Positions 5,985-11,660 of a DNA stretch of 11,660 nucleotides are shown here, piece by piece (position 1 is the stretch's first letter; each line of letters begins with the position of its first letter). Source of the stretch: Alphaproteobacteria bacterium (GTDB lineage: Bacteria > Pseudomonadota > Alphaproteobacteria > UBA3830); assembly GCA_025998735.1 (NCBI GenBank), contig BNWJ01000035.1, positions 1 through 11,660 of the forward strand. Direction: 5' to 3'. Made by a program: the position numbers and the translations under genes. Below the pieces are notes generated by a model, which made no database searches, was not told the origin of the DNA, and saw nothing but the letters and a program-made list of their open reading frames with translations.

Positions 5985-7298
5985 ATGTTGAAAAATCTTG
6001 CTTTTGCTTTGTTTTTGTCGTTTTTTTCTTGTTGTGTTAACGCCGAAGTCCAGGAATATCGAAATAGTTCCGTAGAAAAGCTGGAAAACGGTATGTCTGT
6101 TATTTTTGTTGAAACATCAAAGTCTGATTCGCTAATGGTGGTGCTTTCGGTGTCTGCCGGCAGCACTGACGAAGTTGATAAGGAGGGAGTCGCCAATGTT
6201 CTCTCCAAGGTTTTAGCAAAAAGGTTCATGAGTAATCTCAATGGAAACGCACTGCAATATGGTACAGAAAGCAATTCCTACGCCGGCTATGATCAGAGCG
6301 TGTACTATCTGTGTGGAAAATTGGAAAATTTAGATGGATTTATGAAAAATCTGGCCGATCTATTTGATGCCTCGTCTTTTAGTGCTGAGGATGTAAACAC
6401 AACGAAGGATTCAGTGGTGCAGGGTATTGATAAGGAGAACCAGTCTGATCGTGCGATTATCAAAAAAGAAGCCAGAAAATCCATGTACTGGAGATCCAAA
6501 TATGGGTCTAGTATCTCTGGAACGTCAGATGGGGTGAAACTTATATCTTCGGATGATGTGGAATTGTTTAAGAAAAAGCATTACACGACAAATAGAGCAA
6601 CCATAATTATCGCCGGAAATGTGAATAAAAGTGACGCTCTGAAGGTTGTGAGTAATTATTTCGGCAAAACGAAATCATCGTCTGCAATTAAGCGTCTGCA
6701 GGAGCCGGAACACCATGAATCTGTTACGCGAATTACCAAATGTAGCGACCAGGTGAGCGTACCTGTGATTGACATGTATTGGAAAGTCCCAAATTACAGG
6801 CAGAACAAGGAAAAGGCTAAGGCGGCGGAAATTTATATCACTCGCATGAGCGAAGCACTTCAGCATAGTCTGATCGACGCGCAGAAAGCGGCAGCGTCCA
6901 TTGCGTTTAGTTATTCGCTGCGGAATTACGAGCATGGCGATTTCTGCATGACGATTACTACGCCACATTCAAACAACATCGAGGATGTCATAACGGCGGT
7001 CCTATCGGAAATGAAATACATTGCGTCCACGGGCGTAGCACCGGAGCGGGCGGATGTTGCCTCTAAAAGGCTGTGTGATACACCGAAAAGATCCTGTGAC
7101 AACTTGCTGGAAATATTGGATGTGATTTCCAGGAGAATAGGTGCCTGTAACGACTTTGAATCCGTAAAGAATTTTGCAGCAGATGATAAGTATCCTGTCG
7201 ATGAAGTGAATAAGCAGGGCAAGGAAATATTTGGAAAGGATCCGTGCGTAATCTGCATAACCATGCCTAAAGTGCCTGCGATTGGTGTAGCAAAATGA
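5985..7298 (+). CDS. Secreted M16-family (pitrilysin-like) protein lacking the zinc site
   Basis: The 437-residue protein has a signal peptide (MLKNLAFALFLSFFSCCVNA, likely cleaved before Glu21). Two M16-type halves follow. The first shows LENGMSVIFVE, VLSVSAGSTDEVDKEGVANVL and later HYTTNRATIIIAGNV; the second contains IAFSYSLRNYEHGDFCMTITT. In active M16 enzymes the segment after the G-S-x-D-E turn carries HxxEH. Here it reads NVLSK (residues 71-75), so both His and the catalytic Glu are gone. The downstream Glu ligand region (DSVVQGIDKENQSD) also reads Gln at the expected position. It is therefore predicted to be non-catalytic, like the inactive partner subunit of paired alphaproteobacterial M16B proteins. 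No active partner is present in this window. GGAG lies 7 bases before the start, and the stop overlaps the pgi start as ATGA. Confidence 0.88.
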   Translation: MLKNLAFALFLSFFSCCVNAEVQEYRNSSVEKLENGMSVIFVETSKSDSLMVVLSVSAGSTDEVDKEGVANVLSKVLAKRFMSNLNGNALQYGTESNSYAGYDQSVYYLCGKLENLDGFMKNLADLFDASSFSAEDVNTTKDSVVQGIDKENQSDRAIIKKEARKSMYWRSKYGSSISGTSDGVKLISSDDVELFKKKHYTTNRATIIIAGNVNKSDALKVVSNYFGKTKSSSAIKRLQEPEHHESVTRITKCSDQVSVPVIDMYWKVPNYRQNKEKAKAAEIYITRMSEALQHSLIDAQKAAASIAFSYSLRNYEHGDFCMTITTPHSNNIEDVITAVLSEMKYIASTGVAPERADVASKRLCDTPKRSCDNLLEILDVISRRIGACNDFESVKNFAADDKYPVDEVNKQGKEIFGKDPCVICITMPKVPAIGVAK

Positions 7299-8452
7299 CA
7301 ATTACGCAGAATATTTTAAGCGGCAGCCGAAAATCCGAGAATGCTGAATCCAGTTTGCTTTTGTCCAAATGCATTTCCCTGGTGAAAAGTAATGAGGATT
7401 TGCATTTTCTCGAAGATAAACGTCTACGGAAGTGGCTGTCGCTTAAGAAATTCGTGATTTTCGGCACCGGAGGATCGAGTCTCGGTGGGCAGTGTATACA
7501 TGCCATCTCCGGTGTCGGGAACAAGGTTACGTTCGTCAACAATTTGGATCCACATACATTAAAACATGTGTTTTCGGAACTGGTTTTGGAAAACACGGGG
7601 TTTCTTTGTATTTCAAAATCCGGGGAAACCATCGAGACAATTTCGCAACTGCTGTTGACAATAGAGTTGCTGAAAAGTAAGGGCGTCAGCGGCGTTGCAA
7701 ACAAGATAGTCCTGATAACAGAAGATAGACGATCGTCTCTGCGGGAAATAGCCACGAAATACGGGTTTTTCTGCATTGATCATCCGCAGAGCGTTGGTGG
7801 CCGGTTTTCGGTGTTTTCCGCTGTTGGTATGCTTCCGGCGGTGATTTGCGGTATTGATCCCATGCGTATCAGAAAGGGCGCCGAAGAATATCATGAGAAT
7901 TATTTTGGACCAGTTATTGAGGGGGCACATTTTGTCAGTGGCCATTCTCAGCATATTTCCTTCATATATTCCGATAAATTATCGCTTTTTGGAAATTGGC
8001 TGGCGCAACTATACGCCGAAAGTAGTGGAAAATACGGAATGGGCGTTACTCCGATAACTGCCATTGGATCCGTCGATCAGCACAGTCAGCTGCAGCTGTA
8101 TCTGGATGGCCCACGGGATAAATGTTTTACATTTTTTCTGGAAAAGCAAACAACGCAACTTACCATAGCTGGAGATTTCGTACCGAGTTCGTTCTCATAT
8201 CTAAAGAACAAAAATGTTTCGAACATTTTCGAGGCCCAATACAACGCTACAATTGAATCGATAGTGGAAAAAGGGCTTCCCGTAAGGAAATTCGAGTTTC
8301 CTACGATTACTCCAGAAATCATGGGGGCTCTTTTTATGCATTTTATGCTGGAGGTTGTTGCATACTGTCGCGTCGTAAATGTGAATGCATTTGATCAGCC
8401 AGCGGTGGAACGTTGCAAGATAATCACCAAAAATCTTCTGGGGGCAACTTGA
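7295..8452 (+). CDS. pgi: Glucose-6-phosphate isomerase, short form
   Basis: This cytoplasmic enzyme interconverts glucose 6-phosphate and fructose 6-phosphate. The two SIS-fold halves are visible: GTGGSSLGG (57-65) and SKSGETIET (107-115) bind the sugar phosphate, and [15 protein letters not shown] (167-181) is the conserved family signature. Candidate catalytic residues are present: Glu242 in AESSGKYG, His263 in DQHSQLQL and Lys375 in QPAVERCK. At 385 residues it is much shorter than the roughly 550-residue E. coli enzyme. It resembles the compact forms found in several alphaproteobacteria and other bacteria. The start overlaps the M16-like stop by four bases (ATGA), and the stop overlaps the dapF start by one base (TGATG), implying translational coupling on both sides. 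No strong Shine-Dalgarno is needed or seen. Confidence 0.95.
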   Translation: MTITQNILSGSRKSENAESSLLLSKCISLVKSNEDLHFLEDKRLRKWLSLKKFVIFGTGGSSLGGQCIHAISGVGNKVTFVNNLDPHTLKHVFSELVLENTGFLCISKSGETIETISQLLLTIELLKSKGVSGVANKIVLITEDRRSSLREIATKYGFFCIDHPQSVGGRFSVFSAVGMLPAVICGIDPMRIRKGAEEYHENYFGPVIEGAHFVSGHSQHISFIYSDKLSLFGNWLAQLYAESSGKYGMGVTPITAIGSVDQHSQLQLYLDGPRDKCFTFFLEKQTTQLTIAGDFVPSSFSYLKNKNVSNIFEAQYNATIESIVEKGLPVRKFEFPTITPEIMGALFMHFMLEVVAYCRVVNVNAFDQPAVERCKIITKNLLGAT

Positions 8453-9984
8453 TGGCGATTAATTTTGACAAAATGCAGGCTCTCGGAAATGATTTCGTGA
8501 TGATTGAAGCGTCGCAGCTAACTGATGTGGATGATATACCCGATTTTTGCAGAACCATAAGTCGTCGGAAATTCGGCATTGGCTGTGATTTGGTTACCAT
8601 ATACAAATACGATGCCAAGTCGGTAACTGTTGAGGCGTCTTTTTTTAACGCCGATGGCAGTGAGGCGGAAATCTGCGGAAACGCCGCTCGTTGTTTGGGG
8701 CTTCTTCTAAAAATGCGTTACCAACGTGACGTTGGATCCATAATTCTATTGCGAACTTCTGAAACGTATGCGAGATGTAATTGCGATGTTAACGCTGCCT
8801 CAGCAAAAGTAAACGCCTATGATGCAACTACTAATGATAAAACGTATCAAATAAGCATAGATACCCAAAATAACGTTTCCATGAATTTCGGAAAACCGAC
8901 AACGACTGTTTTAGCAAGACCGGTTTCAAACCAAATGAATCTCAGTTTAATTGATGACTTTCATGTGGATGGCACTCTTTGGAATAGTCTGGAAGAATTA
9001 GGAGTTTATCATGTCTCGTGTTTGTCCGTTGGAAATCCGCATCTGATTTTCTTTCTAGAACATATGCCATCTTTGGATCAGGCCCAGTATCTGGGAGCGA
9101 GATTTGAGGCAGATTCCTTGTTTCCACATAAAACAAACGTCTCATTTGCCAAAGTCCAACGTGACATTAGATCCGATAATGACAAAACATGTGTATTGCA
9201 AGCACTGGATAAGGGAGTAGCATGCATTGATTTGACTGTTTTTGAACGAGCAGACGGGCTTACTTTGTCCTGTGGAAGTGGCGCCATGGCTACGGCCTTC
9301 GCGGCTTATAAAAACGGATTTTTGCAACTAAATCAAATTATTGTAAATCAAAGAGGAGGCACATTACTAGTGGCCATTGACGACGATGGCAATTGTATCC
9401 AAACCGGATCGGCGACTCATGTCTTTTCTGGCAACATGATATTGGATTCGTTTACTGCTTCGCCACCTGTTGTATTGTGTGCGAGATGTACCTGCGATGT
9501 TAAAGCTGAATCCACAAAAATAAGAGAGTCCAGCGTCACGCTGGCAGAAAACGCCAATGATGCAATCATATATACGGACGGCGCCTGCAGTGGAAATCCC
9601 GGTCCAGGAGGATGGGGAGCAGTTATACTGTTCGGAGGTAAGCAAAAAAAGGAATTGTGCGGTTCCGAAGCGGATACCACCAACAACCGTATGGAAATGA
9701 TGGCGGCAATTTGCGCACTGGAATATCTGAAATCTCCCCGTTCAATTAATTTGTATACAGACAGTACATATGTGAAAAACGGAATTACCAAATGGATTTC
9801 CAGCTGGAAAAAAAAGAATTGGACGAATTCTGAGGGGAAACCGGTGAAAAATAAGGATCTTTGGCTGCGTCTTTTGGAAGCAACCAAACCGCATAAAATT
9901 TCCTGGCATTGGGTCGAAGGACACGCCGGAAATAAATACAACGAGATCGCGGACAAACTCGCCAGAAGTCAGTGTAAAACCTAA
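8452..9984 (+). CDS. dapF-rnhA: Diaminopimelate epimerase fused to ribonuclease HI
   Basis: One uninterrupted 510-codon frame encodes two complete enzymes. Residues 1-331 are DapF, which converts LL- to meso-diaminopimelate for peptidoglycan and lysine: [29 protein letters not shown] with Cys75, SVGNPHLIF, and LSCGSGAMA with Cys274, the two-cysteine acid/base pair. Residues 371-510 are RNase HI, which degrades RNA in RNA:DNA hybrids. Asp376 ([16 protein letters not shown]), Glu415 (NRMEMMA), Asp437 (YTDSTY), His491 and Asp501 form the full active site. The DapF part is about 50 residues longer than E. coli DapF because of extra segments near residues 107-130 and 238-257. The linker (about 332-370) resembles the first of these. 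The start at ATG 8452 follows GGGGG and overlaps the pgi stop; a TTG 13 codons upstream is less likely. No in-frame ATG lies just before the RNase H domain; the nearest is Met329. A separate RNase H start therefore looks unlikely. Confidence 0.95.
   Translation: MAINFDKMQALGNDFVMIEASQLTDVDDIPDFCRTISRRKFGIGCDLVTIYKYDAKSVTVEASFFNADGSEAEICGNAARCLGLLLKMRYQRDVGSIILLRTSETYARCNCDVNAASAKVNAYDATTNDKTYQISIDTQNNVSMNFGKPTTTVLARPVSNQMNLSLIDDFHVDGTLWNSLEELGVYHVSCLSVGNPHLIFFLEHMPSLDQAQYLGARFEADSLFPHKTNVSFAKVQRDIRSDNDKTCVLQALDKGVACIDLTVFERADGLTLSCGSGAMATAFAAYKNGFLQLNQIIVNQRGGTLLVAIDDDGNCIQTGSATHVFSGNMILDSFTASPPVVLCARCTCDVKAESTKIRESSVTLAENANDAIIYTDGACSGNPGPGGWGAVILFGGKQKKELCGSEADTTNNRMEMMAAICALEYLKSPRSINLYTDSTYVKNGITKWISSWKKKNWTNSEGKPVKNKDLWLRLLEATKPHKISWHWVEGHAGNKYNEIADKLARSQCKT
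8770..8827 (+). repeat. In-frame repeat, copy 1, inside the DapF domain
   Basis: Codons 107-125 ([14 protein letters not shown] then NAYDA) form extra sequence compared with ordinary DapF proteins, between the RTSE strand and MNFGKP. The tract recurs, diverged but in the same frame, at 9481-9565. By hand, 24 of the first 27 bases and 15 of the last 16 match. The copy here is 27 bases shorter in the middle. Confidence 0.65.
9481..9565 (+). repeat. In-frame repeat, copy 2, forming the DapF-RNase HI linker
   Basis: Codons 344-371 ([14 protein letters not shown], then NANDA at 367-371) correspond to copy 1 at 8770-8827, with nine additional codons at 9523-9549. It sits exactly between the end of the DapF fold (about residue 331) and the first strand of RNase HI (IIYTDGA). 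The repeat therefore supplies most of the interdomain linker. Confidence 0.65.
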
Positions 9985-9999
9985 ATGGGTGGGGAATTT

Positions 10000-11109
10000 A
10001 TGAGTAGATCTCTTGTAGAACTACCTATAAATGATAAAGCGCACGTGCGGCACGCACCTCTTCTTGGGATGACATTTAGTGCTCTAGAGCATGAATTTTC
10101 AGAAATCGGTCTGACAAGATTGGACGCCAAGAGAGTCTTTCCATGGATTCACATGAAATGCGCTTCGTCATTTGATGTTATGACGGACGTTCCGCACAAG
10201 ATTAGGTCAGTACTTAATGAGCGATTTTCGCTGGAGCGTCCCAAATGCTGCAATCTGCAAAAATCGTCTGACGGAACCCAGAAGGCACTACTGGAATTTG
10301 CAGATGGCCACCAGATAGAAACCGTATTTATTCCGGAAGAAAAGAGAAATACCGTCTGTCTTTCCGCCCAAGTAGGATGCGCCATGGAATGCAAGTTCTG
10401 CAATACCGGAAGACAGCAGTTCTCGAGAAATCTGACTGCATCCGAAATAATGGCACAGGTCTTTTTCTGGAAAGATCTGCTGTTAGAATCGGCTGAGCAA
10501 AAGAGTCTCACGAATCTGGTGTTTATGGGCATGGGAGAGCCAATGCTGAATTCCGAGAGTCTGTTTAGTGCTCTGGAGCTACTTCTGGGAGAAAAAACTC
10601 ACAATTTTTCCCGAAATAAGGTGACGGTATCGACTGCCGGCGTAATCGAGGCGGATCTTCTGAAACTGGCGCAGTTCGGCGTAAAGTTGGCGATATCACT
10701 CCATGCTCCCAACGACGCCAAACGCAGTGAGCTCATGCCAATCAACAGAAAATACGGCATTGAAACCATACTAAACGCCGCCAAGGAATATCTCAGATTG
10801 AGCAACACCGAGCATGTCACGTTCGAGTATCTATTGTTGTACGGAGTTAACGATTCCGACGACGATGCGCGGCAATTGGCCAAGCTCCTGGCCAATATAC
10901 ACTGCAAAGTCAACTTAATCATGTTCAATAGCTGGAGCGGATCCATTTTCACGGGTAGTTCGCGCGCAAGAGCCGACGCGTTCCTATCGATTCTGCTATC
11001 TAAGGGAGTCCGCACCATCATAAGAAAGTCTCGGGGCGACGATATACTCGCCGCCTGCGGTCAACTGAAGACATTGCGGAATCAAATGCCGAATTTCGAT
11101 TCCATGTAG
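10000..11109 (+). CDS. rlmN: Dual-specificity 23S rRNA/tRNA adenine C2-methyltransferase
   Basis: This radical SAM enzyme methylates C2 of A2503 in 23S rRNA and A37 in some tRNAs, tuning ribosome exit-tunnel function and decoding. The 369-residue protein has the radical SAM cluster motif CAMECKFC (Cys127, Cys131, Cys134). Also present are GMGEPMLN (177-184), AISLHAPND (231-239) and RGDDILAACGQL with Cys353, the cysteine methylated during catalysis. Cys120 corresponds to the second mechanistic Cys. The VNLIPFNP-like motif reads VNLIMFNSWSG, a modest variation. The ATG at 10000 is preferred because GGTGGGG at 9988-9994 is well spaced. An ATG at 9985, directly after the dapF-rnhA stop, would add five residues. 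It appears to be the last gene of the cluster, and its 3' end overlaps the opposing gene by 28 bases. Confidence 0.96.
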   Translation: MSRSLVELPINDKAHVRHAPLLGMTFSALEHEFSEIGLTRLDAKRVFPWIHMKCASSFDVMTDVPHKIRSVLNERFSLERPKCCNLQKSSDGTQKALLEFADGHQIETVFIPEEKRNTVCLSAQVGCAMECKFCNTGRQQFSRNLTASEIMAQVFFWKDLLLESAEQKSLTNLVFMGMGEPMLNSESLFSALELLLGEKTHNFSRNKVTVSTAGVIEADLLKLAQFGVKLAISLHAPNDAKRSELMPINRKYGIETILNAAKEYLRLSNTEHVTFEYLLLYGVNDSDDDARQLAKLLANIHCKVNLIMFNSWSGSIFTGSSRARADAFLSILLSKGVRTIIRKSRGDDILAACGQLKTLRNQMPNFDSM

Positions 11110-11477
11110 TGGAGTTCTTCTTTTTGTTCGCGACTCAAATTAGTCCTAAAACCAACAGAATGACGGTAACAGCCCTTTATCGCCGTCAACTGCTGTTCGT
11201 TAAGTTCATGAATTTGTTTCTTGCTAAGTATGAACGGCGTTGGAGAAGGATAGAGTTTCCCCGCTGTTTCGAACAGCAGCGCTAATTGATCAGGAGTGAG
11301 ATTTTTAATTTGTGGTGTATCGAGTGAGTCTGCGAATCGATACAGAAGTGCCCCTGCTTCTAGTAGTTTGCTCGCTTGGAGTGCTTTGATTGGATTATTA
11401 TCTGCTGCTTCCGCATCACCAGAATCAATAAACATACAAATCATACAAAGTGCACAAAGTTCATAAAACCTTTTCAT
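11082..11477 (-). CDS. Small secreted helical protein of unknown function
   Basis: I do not recognise this 131-residue protein. It begins with a signal peptide (MKRFYELCALCMICMFIDSGDAEA, likely cleaved near residue 25), so export to the periplasm or beyond is expected. The mature part looks mostly helical. It contains three similar segments of the form L-[ST/N]-x-[DE]-Q: LTPDQLALLF near 60, LNEQQLTAIK near 92 and LSREQKEELH near 114. These could be short helical repeats. The start at 11477 has a G-run (GGGGG at 11487-11491 read on the minus strand) 9 bases upstream, a good ribosome binding site. The last 28 bases overlap the end of rlmN on the other strand, so the two transcripts converge. 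No clear promoter could be assigned. Confidence 0.7.
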   Translation of the reverse strand: MKRFYELCALCMICMFIDSGDAEAADNNPIKALQASKLLEAGALLYRFADSLDTPQIKNLTPDQLALLFETAGKLYPSPTPFILSKKQIHELNEQQLTAIKGCYRHSVGFRTNLSREQKEELHYMESKFGI

Positions 11478-11609
11478 TTTTAAAATCCCCCATAGTTATA
11501 AAAAAGTTTACTAGATCACAATAACCATTAGAACCTTACCACCCTTCTCGTCTTTTCATTCAAAATAAGATGTGCTAAGCTGTTGATGTATTTAACCAAA
11601 TGAGGAGCT

Positions 11610-11660
11610 ATGCATCTTAGAAAAACAGGGGGCGTATCGGATTTGTCAAAGTGCATTGAA
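11610..11660 (+). CDS. Possible start of a gene leaving the window on the right
   Basis: An ATG at 11610 is preceded closely by GAGGAG (11602-11607). It opens a frame of 17 codons (MHLRKTGGVSDLSKCIE) that is unbroken to the window edge. It would be divergent from the small secreted protein gene, with a shared 132-base spacer. The spacing of the Shine-Dalgarno is a little short. The peptide is too short to recognise, and chance is a real alternative. Confidence 0.35.
   Translation, partial: MHLRKTGGVSDLSKCIE

Noticed and set aside
9417..9956. Long minus-strand open frames opposite real genes, the largest 179 codons opposite the RNase HI domain; others opposite ileS at 2432-2860, 3401-3787 and 3652-4070
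   Set aside because: They are antisense shadows of strongly supported genes, with no domain, ribosome binding site or signal of their own.
11495..11521. TTGTGA and TATAAC boxes as a promoter for the small secreted protein gene
   Set aside because: Spacing is only 15 bases, and the implied transcription start would fall within the Shine-Dalgarno, so the leader would lack its binding site.
116..11544. The 12-mer GGGTGGTAAGGT at 116-127 recurs inverted at 11533-11544, as if the window were one large element with inverted ends
   Set aside because: Several 12-base matches are expected by chance in a window this long, the match does not extend, and the genes between are ordinary housekeeping genes.
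1..11660. CRISPR array, tRNA/rRNA genes, toxin-antitoxin, phage or anti-phage modules
   Set aside because: No regularly spaced repeats, cloverleaf-like sequence or recognisable proteins of these kinds were found on either strand.

Overview
This window looks like chromosomal DNA from an alphaproteobacterium, probably a host-associated one of the Holosporales or a related group. The evidence is a GapR (DUF2312) gene, a family essentially confined to Alphaproteobacteria; a run of lspA, a small lipoprotein gene and an M16-family gene, an order I associate with alphaproteobacteria; and repeat-like, palindrome-rich spacer DNA of the kind seen in Rickettsiales and Holosporales genomes. The isoleucyl-tRNA synthetase is the ordinary bacterial type with a C-terminal zinc finger, not the eukaryote-like type I associate with Rickettsia, which argues against Rickettsia itself. 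The order-level placement is inference. Genes end with TAA, TAG and TGA, so the standard bacterial code applies.

Layout. Bases 1-322 hold no secure gene; there may be the tail of a gene entering from the left. Bases 323-1349 carry a two-gene minus-strand unit, gapR then pgeF. The PgeF-like protein lacks the first metal-binding histidine of its family. Bases 1413-1690 are a repeat-like non-coding block rich in inverted repeats. At 1896-2264 a secreted MORN-repeat gene with a very good promoter is cut by an in-frame TAG, and the 23-24 residue MORN period continues past the stop. A hairpin terminator follows.

From about 2447 to 11109 runs one compact plus-strand unit: ileS, lspA, a small lipoprotein gene, an M16-like gene, pgi, a dapF-rnhA fusion and rlmN. 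The junctions overlap or are separated by at most 62 bases. It mixes translation (IleRS, RlmN), envelope biogenesis (LspA, lipoprotein, M16-like secreted protein, DapF for meso-diaminopimelate), sugar phosphate metabolism (Pgi) and RNA:DNA hybrid removal (RNase HI). The M16-like protein has lost all its zinc ligands. The lipoprotein gene is preceded by a full-length Shine-Dalgarno that serves a tiny leader ORF. On the right, a minus-strand gene for a small secreted helical protein overlaps the 3' end of rlmN, and a new plus-strand ORF may start at 11610 and leave the window.

I saw no CRISPR array, toxin-antitoxin pair, defence island, prophage, tRNA or rRNA. The most unusual thing is the single reading frame joining diaminopimelate epimerase to a catalytically complete RNase HI. 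The linker between the two domains is a diverged copy of an extra segment inserted inside the DapF part. This suggests a short in-frame insertion element comparable in behaviour to Rickettsia palindromic elements.
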